Shown piece by piece: positions 19,363-30,582 of a stretch of DNA of 48,984 nt. The translations under genes and the position numbers were made by a program. The DNA is taken from the NCBI GenBank assembly GCA_016763475.1, contig JAESTV010000295.1, forward strand, positions 1-48,984, in the 5' to 3' direction. The stretch comes from Roseicyclus sp. GTDB lineage: Bacteria > Pseudomonadota > Alphaproteobacteria > Rhodobacterales > Rhodobacteraceae. Each line of letters starts with the position of its first letter. Position 1 is the stretch's first letter. Under the pieces are notes generated by a model that was given only the letters and a program-made list of their open reading frames with translations, was not told where the DNA came from and did not search any database.

Positions 19363-20386
19363 GGATCGCCTCTAGCAGATGATGCACATTTTCGGGGTCC
19401 GCATCTGGCGTGATGCCATGGCCGAGGTTGAAGATATGCGGCCCACCCTTAAACGCCTCACATATCCGCCGCGCCTCTGATTTCAGGGCGTCACCACCCG
19501 TGACCATCAGCTTAGGATCGAGGTTGCCCTGAACGCAGCCATCCACCTGCAAGTTCTGTACCGCCCAGGATGTATCGACGGAGGTGTCGATTGCCAGACA
19601 ATCGGCGCCGACTTCGCGGGCGAAACCGATGTATTTGTCCCCCGCCTCACGTGGGAAGGCGATGATCGGCACATCAGGGTGGCGCGACTTCAGCTCTGAG
19701 ATGATCCGTTTGGTGGGGGCGACAGCGAAGCGGTCAAACGCGTCACCTTTCAGCGACCCGGCCCAGGAATCGAACAGTTTCACAACCTCAGCCCCGGCTT
19801 TCACCTGCATATCCAGGTACTCGATGGTGGCCTCGGTAATCAGATCTATCAGCGCGGCGAAGGTCTCGGGCTCTGCCTCGCGCAACCTGTGGGCGGGGGC
19901 CTGATCCGGTGTGCCACGCCCTGCGATCATGTAGGTTGCCACGGTCCAGGGCGCACCTGCAAAACCGATCAGCGTCGTGTCTTTTGGCAGGTCTTGCGCC
20001 AGAATCTTCACGGTCTCGTAAATCGGGGCAAGGTGGTCGTGGATATCGTCCTTGCCTTTGAGGCGCGCCATATCGGACGCCTCGGTAATTGTGGACAGGC
20101 GCGGACCTTCGCCAGTGACAAACCAAAGGTCCGCCCCAAGCGCTTGGGGGATCAGCAGAATATCAGCAAACAGGATCGACCCGTCGAAGCCGTAGCGGCG
20201 GATCGGCTGTAGGGTGACCTCGGCCGCAAGTTCCGGGTTGAAGCACAGCGACAGGAAGTCCCCGGCCTGCGCACGTGTCGCGCGATACTCGGGCAAATAA
20301 CGCCCCGCCTGACGCATCAACCAGACCGGCGGCACATCCAAGACCTCACCCGCCAGCGAGCGGAGCAGTTTTTTCTTCTTGGCCAT
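19355..20386 (-). CDS. hemE: Uroporphyrinogen decarboxylase
   Basis: [35 protein letters not shown]; start set at [11 protein letters not shown]. Confidence 0.94.
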   Translation of the reverse strand: MAKKKKLLRSLAGEVLDVPPVWLMRQAGRYLPEYRATRAQAGDFLSLCFNPELAAEVTLQPIRRYGFDGSILFADILLIPQALGADLWFVTGEGPRLSTITEASDMARLKGKDDIHDHLAPIYETVKILAQDLPKDTTLIGFAGAPWTVATYMIAGRGTPDQAPAHRLREAEPETFAALIDLITEATIEYLDMQVKAGAEVVKLFDSWAGSLKGDAFDRFAVAPTKRIISELKSRHPDVPIIAFPREAGDKYIGFAREVGADCLAIDTSVDTSWAVQNLQVDGCVQGNLDPKLMVTGGDALKSEARRICEAFKGGPHIFNLGHGITPDADPENVHHLLEAIRG

Positions 20387-20488
20387 AATACTAATCCTCT
20401 GGAATGCGTCGATGGTCTGATATCTCACTTGTTGAGTGTCAAGCGGATCACCGTTGTCAGCCCAAATTGACCCATCTAAAGAGGGGTC

Positions 20489-21448
20489 ATGACGAACGAA
20501 TTGCCGACCCCCGCCAAACCTTTGCGTATCGGAACCCGTGGTTCGCCGCTTGCCCTCGCGCAGGCGCACGAGACGCGGGCGCGCCTGATGGCCGCTTTCC
20601 AACTGCCGGAGGGTGCGTTTGAAATTGTGGTCATCAAGACCTCCGGCGACAACCGGTCCCTGATTGATGCCGATGTGCCGCTGAAAGCGCTTGGCGGCAA
20701 AGGTCTGTTCACCAAAGAGATTGAAGAGGACATGTTGTCAGCCAAGATAGACATCGCCGTCCACTCGATGAAGGACATGCCCGTGGCGCAACCCGACGGG
20801 TTGGTGCTGGATTGTTACTTGCCGCGCGAAGACGTGCGTGATGCGTTTGTTTCGGTGAACCACACCTCGCTGGCGCTGCTGCCCGCGGGCGCTGTGGTCG
20901 GCACCTCGTCATTGCGGCGCCGCGCGCAGCTGATGGCGCGGCGGCCTGACCTTCGGGTGGTGGAGTTTCGCGGCAATGTGCAGACCCGGATGAAGAAGCT
21001 GGGTGATGGCGTTGCTGATGCGACGTTCCTTGCGATGGCAGGTTTGCGGCGTCTGGGGATGGAAGCGGTTGTGAAAACCGCAATTGAGGTCGAGGACGTG
21101 TTACCCGCCGTTGCGCAAGGCGCGATCGGGATTGAGCGGCGGATCGGTGACACCCGCGCCGCGTCGATGCTGGAAGCCATTCACCATCGCCCGACGGGTC
21201 AGCGGCTTGCGGCAGAACGTGCGTTTCTGGCGGGGTTAGACGGCTCCTGCCAGACGCCGATAGCCGGGCTGGCTGTGCTGGATGGCGGCACGTTGCGTTT
21301 GCGCGGCGAGATCCTGCGCCCCGATGGGTCCGAAGTGCTGAACGATGACCGCAGTGCCGCAGTGGAGGACGGCGCCGCTTTGGGGGCCGCCATGGCCCGC
21401 GATTTGCGTGCGCAGGCGGGTGAGAATTTCTTCGACTGGCTTACCTAA
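20489..21448 (+). CDS. hemC: Hydroxymethylbilane synthase (porphobilinogen deaminase)
   Basis: [14 protein letters not shown]; cofactor-Cys region [12 protein letters not shown]. Confidence 0.95.
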   Translation: MTNELPTPAKPLRIGTRGSPLALAQAHETRARLMAAFQLPEGAFEIVVIKTSGDNRSLIDADVPLKALGGKGLFTKEIEEDMLSAKIDIAVHSMKDMPVAQPDGLVLDCYLPREDVRDAFVSVNHTSLALLPAGAVVGTSSLRRRAQLMARRPDLRVVEFRGNVQTRMKKLGDGVADATFLAMAGLRRLGMEAVVKTAIEVEDVLPAVAQGAIGIERRIGDTRAASMLEAIHHRPTGQRLAAERAFLAGLDGSCQTPIAGLAVLDGGTLRLRGEILRPDGSEVLNDDRSAAVEDGAALGAAMARDLRAQAGENFFDWLT

Positions 21449-21564
21449 GGCGGGGATAATCCCGCCGGTGTCGCAAGCGACGGGCAACTTGCGCCCTACG
21501 GCCCGTTGCGAGGTTGCCGCGCCCATGGCATTGTCACGCAAAACGGCGGCAACGCAGGCATTCC

Positions 21565-22131
21565 ATGAACATCGAACAAACCGGCCTTCCCGGCCTTCTT
21601 ATCCTGACGCCGCCCCGATTTGGTGACACCCGTGGGTTTTTCTCGGAAACCTACAACGCGCCGCGTCTGGCCGAACTTGGGATTACCACACATTTTGTGC
21701 AGGACAACCATTCGCTGTCCGCGGATGTGGGCACAATTCGGGGCCTGCATTTTCAGGCTCCCCCCCACGCGCAGACCAAGTTGGTACGCTGCGGGCGTGG
21801 GCGGTTGTTTGACGTGGCCGTTGATATCCGCACCGGCTCACCCACCTACGGCAAATGGTTCGGCATCGAGTTGACGTTTGAGAATGGTCGCCAGCTTCTG
21901 GTGCCGACAGGTTTCGCCCATGGCTTCGTGACCCGCGAACCGGGGACCGAGATCATCTACAAATGTTCCGACACATATGCGCCCGAAACCGAAGGCGCGC
22001 TGATCTGGAATGATCCCGATATCGGGATTGACTGGGGCCTCTCGGGTGATCCCATTCTGTCGGACAAGGACGCAGTCGCGGGGCGGTTGGTGGACTTGCA
22101 AAGCCCGTTCACATATGAGGCCGCGCCATGA
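21565..22131 (+). CDS. rfbC: dTDP-4-dehydrorhamnose 3,5-epimerase
   Basis: [33 protein letters not shown]. Confidence 0.93.
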   Translation: MNIEQTGLPGLLILTPPRFGDTRGFFSETYNAPRLAELGITTHFVQDNHSLSADVGTIRGLHFQAPPHAQTKLVRCGRGRLFDVAVDIRTGSPTYGKWFGIELTFENGRQLLVPTGFAHGFVTREPGTEIIYKCSDTYAPETEGALIWNDPDIGIDWGLSGDPILSDKDAVAGRLVDLQSPFTYEAAP

Positions 22132-23168
22132 AGATACTGGTGACGGGTGGCGCAGGCTTTATCGGGTCCGCCGTGGTTCGGCTGGCCGTCGCGCGGGGCC
22201 ATGAGATCATCAACCTCGACGTGCTGACCTATGCGGCGTGTCTTGAGAACCTGACGCCAATTGCAGGCTCGAACCTCTATACGTTCGAGAAAGCGGATAT
22301 CTGTGACCGCGCCGCGCTCGACACGATCCTGTCACGCCACAGCCCCGAAGCGATCCTGCATCTGGCCGCTGAATCCCACGTTGATCGCTCCATCGACAAC
22401 CCCGGCGCGTTTATCGAGACCAATGTTACCGGCACCTACACGTTGCTTGACGCTGCCCGCGCGTATTGGGAGGCGCAGGGCAGGCCAGAGGGGTTCCGTT
22501 TTCACCACGTTTCGACCGATGAGGTGTTCGGAACCCTCGGCGACACAGGCCTGTTCACCGAAGACACGCCTTATGCGCCCAATTCGCCTTATTCCGCGTC
22601 CAAAGCCGCGTCAGACCATCTGGTTCGCGCGTGGCATGAGACCTACGGCTTGCCGATTCTTCTGAGCAATTGCTCCAACAATTACGGCCCCTACCATTTT
22701 CCCGAAAAGCTGATCCCTGTGGTGATCCTGAAGGCGTTGGCCGGTGAGCCGATCCCGATTTACGGCGCCGGAGAAAACGTCCGTGATTGGCTTTACGTCG
22801 AAGACCATGCCGATGCCCTGCTGACGGTGCTGGAGCGTGGCGAAGTTGGGCGCAGCTACAACATTGGTGGCCACAATGAGCGGCGCAATATCGATTTGGT
22901 CCGTGCGATTTGTGGCATATTGGACACGCGCCGCCCCGAGTCTGCCCCCCACGACCGCCTGATCACCTTTGTGGAGGATCGCCCCGGCCACGATCAACGG
23001 TACGCGATTGACGCAAGCCGTATTCAGGACGAACTCGGCTGGACACCGTCCGTCACAATCGAGGAAGGCCTTGCGCGGACGGTAGATTGGTTCCTTGCCA
23101 ACGAGGACTGGTGGCGCGCGTTGCAGGCCCGCGACGGTGTGGGTGAACGCCTTGGAACCAACCCATGA
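22128..23168 (+). CDS. rfbB: dTDP-glucose 4,6-dehydratase
   Basis: [35 protein letters not shown]. Confidence 0.95.
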   Translation: MKILVTGGAGFIGSAVVRLAVARGHEIINLDVLTYAACLENLTPIAGSNLYTFEKADICDRAALDTILSRHSPEAILHLAAESHVDRSIDNPGAFIETNVTGTYTLLDAARAYWEAQGRPEGFRFHHVSTDEVFGTLGDTGLFTEDTPYAPNSPYSASKAASDHLVRAWHETYGLPILLSNCSNNYGPYHFPEKLIPVVILKALAGEPIPIYGAGENVRDWLYVEDHADALLTVLERGEVGRSYNIGGHNERRNIDLVRAICGILDTRRPESAPHDRLITFVEDRPGHDQRYAIDASRIQDELGWTPSVTIEEGLARTVDWFLANEDWWRALQARDGVGERLGTNP

Positions 23169-24022
23169 GCCTGCTGGCCTTCGGGCAGACCGGGCAAGTT
23201 GCGCAGGAATTGGCGCGCCTTGGGGTGGTGACCCTGGGTCGCCGGGAAGCTGAGTTGACGGACCCGCAGGCCTGTGCGGACATCATCGCGCGCACAAATG
23301 CCACAGCCGTCATCAACGCCGCCGCCTACACCGCCGTGGATCGCGCCGAAGAAGAGGAAGCGCTGGCCCACCAGATCAACGCCGCAGCCCCCGCCGCCAT
23401 GGCCCGCGCCTGTGCCGACAAAGGCCTGCCGTTTGTGCATATTTCCACTGATTATGTCTTCGACGGCTCAGGCACTGCGCCGCGTGTGCCAATTGATCCG
23501 ACCAACCCTCTCGGCGCTTACGGGCGCACAAAACTGGCCGGAGAAGACTCCATACGCAGATCAGGCGCGCGCCATGCCATCCTGCGCACCAGTTGGGTAT
23601 TTTCCGCTCATGGCGCAAATTTCGTGAAGACGATGCTGCGCCTCGGAGGTGATCACGCGCAACTTAACATTGTGGGGGACCAGATCGGCGGGCCAACGCC
23701 AGCCGCCGCGATTGCGCAGGCCTGCGTGACGATCGCCAAGACGCTGACGCAGGATGCGGGCAAATCCGGAACCTATCATTTCTCAGGCGCGCCGGACGTG
23801 TCCTGGGCCGATTTCGCCCGCACCATCTTTGACGCAGCCGGGCTGGACGTTGCGGTGAACGAGATTCCAACCGCCGATTACCCCACACCCGCGACCCGGC
23901 CGCTGAATTCCAGATTGGACTGTTCGGCGACCCAATCGGCGTTTGGTATTGAGCGTCCCGATTGGCAGGCGGGCCTTCGGGACGTATTGGTTCATCTAAA
24001 GGGCTCTGACAGCGGTGCCTGA
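23165..24022 (+). CDS. rfbD: dTDP-4-dehydrorhamnose reductase
   Basis: [41 protein letters not shown]. Confidence 0.93.
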   Translation: MSLLAFGQTGQVAQELARLGVVTLGRREAELTDPQACADIIARTNATAVINAAAYTAVDRAEEEEALAHQINAAAPAAMARACADKGLPFVHISTDYVFDGSGTAPRVPIDPTNPLGAYGRTKLAGEDSIRRSGARHAILRTSWVFSAHGANFVKTMLRLGGDHAQLNIVGDQIGGPTPAAAIAQACVTIAKTLTQDAGKSGTYHFSGAPDVSWADFARTIFDAAGLDVAVNEIPTADYPTPATRPLNSRLDCSATQSAFGIERPDWQAGLRDVLVHLKGSDSGA

Positions 24023-24288
24023 CCACTTCTTCGGCACACCTCTGTTGTGGCGGCATCGGGAAAGGCACACATGATCCACCCCCCATTTAAATTTACCCAG
24101 CAACCGGGGCTGACCCATATTCAGCGGCCAGACATTAACCATTCATCAAACCTGTTGCGCGACAAAGGTGAGAACCGGTTGGTGCCTACAGTAGGGCGGC
24201 TTTTGCGGGGGCGAGGTGCCGCGACTGCCTTAACTGCCATGACCGACACAACAACGAGAATTGAACTTGAGCCGGCGAGGGCTGCGAC

Positions 24289-25161
24289 ATGAAACGGAAA
24301 GGTATCATCCTGGCGGGTGGCTCGGGTACGCGGCTTTTCCCGGTCACTGTTGGCGTCTCAAAACAGCTTCTTCCGATTTACGATAAACCGATGATCTACT
24401 ATCCGCTGTCGGTGCTCATGCTGTCCGATATCCGCGAGATTGCGATCATCACCACCCCCACCGACCAGGCGCAATTTCAGCGCACCCTGGGTGATGGAAG
24501 CCAATGGGGCTTACGCCTTACCTACATTGAACAACCCAGCCCCGATGGGCTGGCGCAGGCCTACCTTCTGGCACGGTCGTTTCTGGACGGCGCGCCGTCT
24601 GCGATGGTTTTGGGGGACAACATCTTCTTCGGCCATGGCCTGCCAGAGGCGCTGGCCGCCGCTGATGCCCGCACCACGGGTGGCACGGTTTTTGGCTACC
24701 GCGTGACCGATCCCGAACGGTATGGTGTGGTCGATTTCGCGCCTGACGGCAGTGTGACTGCAATCATCGAAAAACCCAAAGTGCCGCCCTCGTCTTATGC
24801 TGTCACCGGCCTTTATTTTCTCGATGGATCGGCGCCGGAGCGCGCGGCGGGTGTAGCACCCTCTGAAAGGGGCGAACTGGAAATCACCAGCCTTCTGCAA
24901 AGTTACCTCAACGACGGCGCTTTAACGGTGGAACGTATGGGGCGCGGCTATGCCTGGCTGGACACGGGCACCCACGAAAGCCTGCTGGATGCTGGCAATT
25001 TTGTGCGGACTCTGACCCAGCGCCAGGGCCTTCGGGTGGGCTCTCCGGACGAGATCGCATTTGCTGCCGGTTGGATTGATGTCGATGGGTTAGCCGCTCG
25101 CGCTGCATTGTTCGCCAAGACAGACTACGGCCGCTATCTTGCCGCTCTTGCAAAGGGGTAG
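24289..25161 (+). CDS. rfbA: Glucose-1-phosphate thymidylyltransferase
   Basis: KGIILAGGSGTRLFPVT, SKQLLPIYDKPMIYYPLS. Confidence 0.95.
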   Translation: MKRKGIILAGGSGTRLFPVTVGVSKQLLPIYDKPMIYYPLSVLMLSDIREIAIITTPTDQAQFQRTLGDGSQWGLRLTYIEQPSPDGLAQAYLLARSFLDGAPSAMVLGDNIFFGHGLPEALAAADARTTGGTVFGYRVTDPERYGVVDFAPDGSVTAIIEKPKVPPSSYAVTGLYFLDGSAPERAAGVAPSERGELEITSLLQSYLNDGALTVERMGRGYAWLDTGTHESLLDAGNFVRTLTQRQGLRVGSPDEIAFAAGWIDVDGLAARAALFAKTDYGRYLAALAKG

Positions 25162-25169
25162 GTACCGAA

Positions 25170-27617
25170 GTGTTGCGCCGCCTCCATGCCCTCTATCTGC
25201 GGTACGCAGCAGTCCACGAAGATCGCGTGCGTGGTGTCGCTCTGGGGCGGTTTGGGCGCCGTTGCGGGCAGGTGGAACAGGTCACTCGCAGCGGCGATCA
25301 AGTGCAGATCATCGGTTGGGCTGATGTTGAGTCCTTACACCTGGCCTGGCCCGGCGGGCAGGTCGCGGTTGCTCCTGCGATCCAACGATCGGATGTTGTC
25401 GCTCGGTTAGGTGTCCGTGCAGATACTGGGTTCGAGATTGCAGCCCCGGCTTCGGCCCGCCCCCTTACCCTGACAATCAGACGCCAGGCAGGACCACCTT
25501 TTTCGGTGGATATCCCCCATCCTTCCGACCCGCCCACGCAGGCCGGGCAACGGCGCTTGCGCCGCGCCTTCCTGCGGGACCTGCTGCGTGCAGCACCGGC
25601 CATCGGTCGTTACGTCCTCAAACCCAATGACCACGCAAGAACCGCGATCAAACGGGCGCTCCGGCTGGAGGTTTCGGCCCGTGGCCTGCTGTTGGAGCCC
25701 GCCTGGCTAACAACTCCGCCGCCCTCACCTATCGCGGCACCTGACGTTACAATTATTCTGCCGGTCTTCAACGCACTCTCGCTGTTGCAGCGCTGCCTTG
25801 CGCGGGTGGAGGCGCATACTGATCTGGCGTGGCATCTGATTATTGTGAATGACGCTTCCACTGACCCGGCCGTGCGCCCTTGGTTGATCAATTGGATGGC
25901 TGCGCGCCGCGACCGGGTCACCATTAGTGAACAAAAAGTGAACGGGGGGTTTGTCGCCGCAGTGAACGCGGGATTTGCGGTTGCGCAGCGCCGTGGAGGG
26001 GATGGCCCGGTCATCCTCCTGAACTCCGACGCAATGGTTCCATCGGGCTGGGCCAGCCGCCTTGTTGCGCCTCTGTCCGACCCAGAAGTTGCCTCGGTCA
26101 CTCCGATGTCGAACGCGGCTGAGATATTCTCGGTGCCCGAAATCGGCCCCGGTTTGGCGTTGGCAAACGGGGACGTCGACCGGATCGACGCGGTTGCAAG
26201 AATGTTTGGTGCGGTGGACCTGCCCGAAACGCCAACGGGTGTCGGGTTTTGTATGGCCTTGTCGCGGGATTGGCTGAAACGGGTGCCGCGTTTCGATCCC
26301 GCGTTTGGGCGCGGTTATGGGGAGGAGGTCGATTGGTGCCAGAAAACCCGCGCATTGGGCGCGCGACACCTGTGCCAACCGCGATTGTTTGTTGAACATG
26401 TGGGCGGGCAGAGTTTTGGGTCCGCCGAGAAGGCCCTGCGCTTACGTGCCGCCAACGCGCTGATCGCACGGCGATATTCGGGGTATGACGCAGACGTGCA
26501 ACGGTTCATTGCGGTTGATCCGCTGGCAACCCCGCGCCTTGCCTTGGCGGTGGCACTGGCAAGCCAGCGCGCCCCGCGCCTGTCTGTCTTCCTCGCGCAT
26601 TCCATGGGCGGCGGGGCCGAAACCGCCCTGATGGCTGAGGTCGCAATCCTTGAAGCGGCGATCATCCTGCGCGTCGGCGGTCCACATCGCTGGCAGGTTG
26701 AGGTCTACGTGGAAGGTCAATGTATGATTGGCCAATGTGATGATCTTTCGCTGATTCGGCGCCTGCTTGCGCCCGCACCGGCGTTGGATCTGATCTATTC
26801 CTGCGGTGTTGGGGACGTGGACCCGGTTACGTTGCCAGATGCCCTGCTGTCTTTGCGCCGCGACGGATGTGGTGACCAGATTGCCATGCGCATCCACGAT
26901 TTCTTTCCGCTGTCTCCTTCCTACACTCTGCTGGAGCAAAACGGGTTTGGCGGTGTGCCGAGTGACACATGCAACGACCCTGCCCATAAGGCGCGTCGGC
27001 CCGACGGAAGCACCGTTTCACTTGCCCAATGGCGCGCCGCGTGGGGCCGACTTGTGGACGCCGCACAGGACGTGACGATCTTTTCGCGTTCCTCCGCGGA
27101 GTTGGTGAAGGCGGCTTATCCAAAGGCGCGAACACGCCTGTGCCCCCATCAATTGCCCATCGCGGTGCGTCCGGTGAACCCGGGACAGGGCAAGTGCATC
27201 GGTCTACTTGGCAACCTCAACCGGCAGAAAGGTGCGTTGATCTTGCGTCAGATCGCTGCGGACCACCCACAACAGGCGTTTGTGGTGATAGGTCACTCCG
27301 ATAGTGCCATCACGTTGCCGCGAAACGTTGTGCTGCATGGCGCCTATCAACCGGCCGAGATCTCGGATCTGGCTGAGCGGTACGGGGTAAGTCGCTGGCT
27401 GTTTCCGGCCATCTGGCCCGAGACGTTCTCCTTCGCCACCCGTGAGGCATTGGCCACCTGCCTGCCGGTTGCGGGGTTTGCGCTTGGCGCCCAAGGTGAA
27501 GCGTTGGACGCCGCCCCTAACGGGATCACCGTGCCGCTGGCCCCCACAGACACCGCGCCGGCGCGCCTGTTTGCTGCGGTGCAGTCGAGTTCAGCGATTG
27601 AAGTTGCCGCCGAATGA
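25170..27617 (+). CDS. Large glycosyltransferase: N-terminal region, GT2 domain and C-terminal GT-B (GT4-like) domain; GTG start
   Basis: GT2: VTIILPVFNALSLLQRCLARVE, VNDASTDP, VILLNSDAMVPSGW; C-terminal GT-B: IGLLGNLNRQKGALIL, FPAIWPETFSFATREALA. Confidence 0.8.
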   Translation: MLRRLHALYLRYAAVHEDRVRGVALGRFGRRCGQVEQVTRSGDQVQIIGWADVESLHLAWPGGQVAVAPAIQRSDVVARLGVRADTGFEIAAPASARPLTLTIRRQAGPPFSVDIPHPSDPPTQAGQRRLRRAFLRDLLRAAPAIGRYVLKPNDHARTAIKRALRLEVSARGLLLEPAWLTTPPPSPIAAPDVTIILPVFNALSLLQRCLARVEAHTDLAWHLIIVNDASTDPAVRPWLINWMAARRDRVTISEQKVNGGFVAAVNAGFAVAQRRGGDGPVILLNSDAMVPSGWASRLVAPLSDPEVASVTPMSNAAEIFSVPEIGPGLALANGDVDRIDAVARMFGAVDLPETPTGVGFCMALSRDWLKRVPRFDPAFGRGYGEEVDWCQKTRALGARHLCQPRLFVEHVGGQSFGSAEKALRLRAANALIARRYSGYDADVQRFIAVDPLATPRLALAVALASQRAPRLSVFLAHSMGGGAETALMAEVAILEAAIILRVGGPHRWQVEVYVEGQCMIGQCDDLSLIRRLLAPAPALDLIYSCGVGDVDPVTLPDALLSLRRDGCGDQIAMRIHDFFPLSPSYTLLEQNGFGGVPSDTCNDPAHKARRPDGSTVSLAQWRAAWGRLVDAAQDVTIFSRSSAELVKAAYPKARTRLCPHQLPIAVRPVNPGQGKCIGLLGNLNRQKGALILRQIAADHPQQAFVVIGHSDSAITLPRNVVLHGAYQPAEISDLAERYGVSRWLFPAIWPETFSFATREALATCLPVAGFALGAQGEALDAAPNGITVPLAPTDTAPARLFAAVQSSSAIEVAAE

Positions 27618-28450
27618 ATGTTGTGTTGCCTCCACAAGCGGACGATCAGCAGCCCTTGTTCATCGTAGGGTCCATGCGATCCGGCAGCACTTGGGTCCGC
27701 GATCTTCTGCGGCGTATCCCGAATTTCATCTGCCCCGAAGAAACCCATTTTCTGCGTTGGTCGGAGCCATTTCGCACCCCCGGCGGTATGCGCCCCCATA
27801 CCCGTAATCGCCTGTTGGAACGGCACCGGGACATCGACGGTATTGACCCGGAGGTGTTTGATCTGATGCTGCGTCTGTGCCCGTCGAAAGCACACCTGCA
27901 TAAACGTTATATCAGCGCTTATGCGCAGGCGCAGGGCGTGGCACCTCCGTTCCGGTGGTTCGACAAAACGCCCCAGAATATCTACGGCTTACCCCTCATC
28001 CTGGCGGAATTCCCCAAGGCTCGGATCCTGCATCTGGTGCGCAACCCACTTAACGTGGTGGCAAGCCTGAAACTCGGCAAACAAGTCAAGATCCCCGATC
28101 TTCAGGGTGCGATCAATTGTTGGCTGGAGGCGGTGATGATCTGGGATGTGATGTCCCCGATCGCGGCAGATCGGGTGATGGAATTGCGCTATGAGGAGGT
28201 TCTCAAAAACGTACCCCGTGCGATGTCGGCGGTGGCGGAGTTTGCGGGTGTCAATTGCCCGACGGGCCTCTGGTCAGGCGCCGACGCCCGGCAAGAGCGC
28301 AACCAATGGACCAAAGTTCTGAATATGGATGAGGCCGGGCGTGTGGTTCGTCGGTGTGCACCTGCCGCTGCCCTCCGGGGGTATGATTTGCCAGCAATGT
28401 TGGAGGCCCACATGGCCCGCGATTCGCCCCAATCCGCCCGCAGAGGCTGA
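27614..28450 (+). CDS. Sulfotransferase family protein
   Basis: PAPS-binding type P-loop FIVGSMRSGSTWVRDLLRRIP; RILHLVRNPLNVVASL. Confidence 0.8.
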   Translation: MNVVLPPQADDQQPLFIVGSMRSGSTWVRDLLRRIPNFICPEETHFLRWSEPFRTPGGMRPHTRNRLLERHRDIDGIDPEVFDLMLRLCPSKAHLHKRYISAYAQAQGVAPPFRWFDKTPQNIYGLPLILAEFPKARILHLVRNPLNVVASLKLGKQVKIPDLQGAINCWLEAVMIWDVMSPIAADRVMELRYEEVLKNVPRAMSAVAEFAGVNCPTGLWSGADARQERNQWTKVLNMDEAGRVVRRCAPAAALRGYDLPAMLEAHMARDSPQSARRG

Positions 28451-28527
28451 ATGAACACACAAAAGGTGCAGGCAATTGCGATGTATGGGCGCGACCCCGT
28501 CAACGAAACACCGGGCCAGGCACCGGC

Positions 28528-29583
28528 TCAGCGAAGCCGCAGCTTACTTTCCGGGTCGAAGAAATAGGCATCAGCGGCATCAAAAGTGATCCCTGTGCGG
28601 GTACCGGATGGAGGCGCGTCCTGATCAAACGCCTCCACCACAATCCGGGCGCCGTCGGCGGCAGTGATATAGTGGTAACTGACGCCTCCCAAACGTTCAG
28701 ACAGGTCGACGGAATGAGTGGCGCCATCCGCGAGTTTCACCTTGTTGGGCCGCACCCCGACGGTGACCGGGCCATCTGACGTGAGGCTAGCAGGCGCGCG
28801 CAAGCTATCGCCGCCAAGGGCGGGAACGCTAACGGTTCCACCTGTATTCACACCCTCAAAAAAGTTCATCGCCGGGCTGCCAATGAAACCCGCCACAAAC
28901 TTGTTGTCGGGGTTGTTGTAAAGCTGCAATGGCGCGCCGACCTGCTCGATATACCCGTCGCGCAGCACAACGATCTTGTCGGCCAGGGTCATCGCTTCAA
29001 CCTGATCGTGGGTTACGTAGACCAACGTGGCGCCGATTTCCTTGTGCAGGCGCGCAATCTCTACCCGCATCTCGACCCGTAATTCGGCGTCGAGGTTTGA
29101 CAGCGGTTCATCAAAAAGGAACACCTCCGGCCCCCGCACAATCGCGCGGCCGATGGCGACACGCTGGCGCTGACCGCCGGACAGCGCTTTGGGTTTACGT
29201 GCCAGATAGTCTTCCAGCTTCAAAATGCGCGTTGCTTCACCAACCTTGCGCGCAATCACGTCTTTCGCCACGCCGTTCATCTTCAGGCCAAAACCCATAT
29301 TTTCGGCGACGGTCATGTGGGGGTAAAGGGCGTAGGTTTGGAACACCATCGCGATACCGCGCGCGGCTGGGTCAGCGGTGGTCACATCGCGGCCACCGAT
29401 CTCGATTCGACCCTCCGTGACTTCTTCCAGCCCTGCAACCATGCGCAAAAGCGTGGATTTACCACAGCCCGACGGGCCGACAAACACGCAGAATTCGCCA
29501 TCCTCGATTGCCAGGTCAATCCCATGAATGACCTGGGTTTGGCCGTAACGTTTGACGACGTTTGTAAGTTGCAGGCCCGACAT
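28528..29583 (-). CDS. CUT1-type sugar ABC transporter ATP-binding protein (UgpC/MalK-like)
   Basis: GPSGCGKSTLLRMVAGLE, LSGGQRQRVAIGRAIVR, FLFDEPLSNLDAELR; C-terminal TOBE-like region. Confidence 0.92.
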   Translation of the reverse strand: MSGLQLTNVVKRYGQTQVIHGIDLAIEDGEFCVFVGPSGCGKSTLLRMVAGLEEVTEGRIEIGGRDVTTADPAARGIAMVFQTYALYPHMTVAENMGFGLKMNGVAKDVIARKVGEATRILKLEDYLARKPKALSGGQRQRVAIGRAIVRGPEVFLFDEPLSNLDAELRVEMRVEIARLHKEIGATLVYVTHDQVEAMTLADKIVVLRDGYIEQVGAPLQLYNNPDNKFVAGFIGSPAMNFFEGVNTGGTVSVPALGGDSLRAPASLTSDGPVTVGVRPNKVKLADGATHSVDLSERLGGVSYHYITAADGARIVVEAFDQDAPPSGTRTGITFDAADAYFFDPESKLRLR

Positions 29584-29601
29584 GTGCCGCGTCCTCCGAA
29601 G

Positions 29602-30402
29602 TTATTCTGCTGCGTCGGGAAAGCGCCAATCCTGGGCCTCCCCGGCGATGGATGTCACCGCGGCGCGGATACGCGGCAAATGAACGTCTAACCCTGACAG
29701 GTCGGTTCGTTCTGTGGATGACGTGACCGACACTGCGCCAAGGATACGGCCCGCACGTGTGAGAATCGGGACCGAGACACAGATAATGCCCGGCTCGTGT
29801 TCCTCGCGATCATAGGCATGCCCACGCTTGGCGATCTGTACCAACTCGGCACGCAAAGATTCCTGGTCAGACAACGTATGTGCCGTAAATGGGTGATAAC
29901 TTTGCTGGCGCAGAATCGGCTCAAGCTGCTCTTCCGGGAGGAAGGCGATCATGGCTTTGCCCACGCCGGTGCAGTAGGCAGGCGCGACTTTTCCGGCTTG
30001 TGAATACATTTGCAGCGGATCGCGCGCGTTGATTTTGTCGATGTAAAGGACCTGCCCCCCGTCAAGCTGTGCAAGGTGGATTGTCTCACTCACTTCAGCG
30101 GACAGCGCCTCCAGATAGGGGCGGGCGATGGGGGCGAGGGATGCGTTCTGCCACGCCGCATGGGCCAGTCGCACAAGGCGCAAGCCGGGGGCATAGGTTT
30201 GCCGGTCGGGATCGTAAGTCAGCATGGATTGCTTGGTCAGAACCTGCACCAGCCGGTACAGGGTCGCCTTGGGGTAGGGGCTGACGGACAGCAACTCGCC
30301 AAACCGCACAGGGCGACCGAAGGAAGCCACGGCATCCAAAACACTCAGCGCCTTCCCAACCGTTCCATCCCCGCTTTCGGCGATAACACTTGCCACGTTC
30401 AC
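29602..30402 (-). CDS. IclR family transcriptional regulator (GTG start at 30402 or 30396)
   Basis: HTH FGELLSVSPYPKATLYRLVQVLTKQSML; effector domain TGVGKAMIAFLPEEQL. Confidence 0.85.
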   Translation of the reverse strand: MNVASVIAESGDGTVGKALSVLDAVASFGRPVRFGELLSVSPYPKATLYRLVQVLTKQSMLTYDPDRQTYAPGLRLVRLAHAAWQNASLAPIARPYLEALSAEVSETIHLAQLDGGQVLYIDKINARDPLQMYSQAGKVAPAYCTGVGKAMIAFLPEEQLEPILRQQSYHPFTAHTLSDQESLRAELVQIAKRGHAYDREEHEPGIICVSVPILTRAGRILGAVSVTSSTERTDLSGLDVHLPRIRAAVTSIAGEAQDWRFPDAAE

Positions 30403-30513
30403 TCCTCCCTCTAGGTGCCGAAAAATGTGCATAACATGTCTCGACACATCGCGGGGTTCGCTAAATCGCCCCACGCTTTGCTGTTGACAAGACTAGGCAG
30501 GTTCGGCGTAGGA

Positions 30514-30528
30514 TTTCAATATAAGAAA
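30514..30528. promoter_or_regulatory. Putative IclR-type operator 1: TTTCAATATAAGAAA
   Basis: 4-bp inverted repeat around a 7-bp A/T centre, in the divergent IclR/SBP intergenic. Confidence 0.5.
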
Positions 30529-30532
30529 CCAA

Positions 30533-30549
30533 GTTCCACATATTGGAAC
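30533..30549. promoter_or_regulatory. Putative IclR-type operator 2: GTTCCACATATTGGAAC
   Basis: Perfect 5-bp inverted repeat with 7-bp spacer, centred 20 bp from operator 1. Confidence 0.55.
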
Positions 30550-30582
30550 CAGAGTACCGACGAAATTCCTAGGGAGGACACC

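Noticed and set aside
20426-20445. TTGAGTGTCAA between hemE and hemC as an FNR box
   Set aside because: Spacer is 3 nt, not 4, and half-sites are imperfect.
20387-20488. Possible oriC near hemE, as in Caulobacter
   Set aside because: The hemE upstream intergenic is about 100 bp with no evident DnaA-box cluster and hemC follows directly.
24130-24150. TTAACCAT in the rfbD-rfbA gap, resembling a CtrA half-site
   Set aside because: Only a half-site without a second TTAA at the right spacing; too weak to call.
24047-24292. 81-aa ORF in the rfbD-rfbA gap
   Set aside because: No recognisable motif and it runs into the rfbA start; more likely the rfbA leader.
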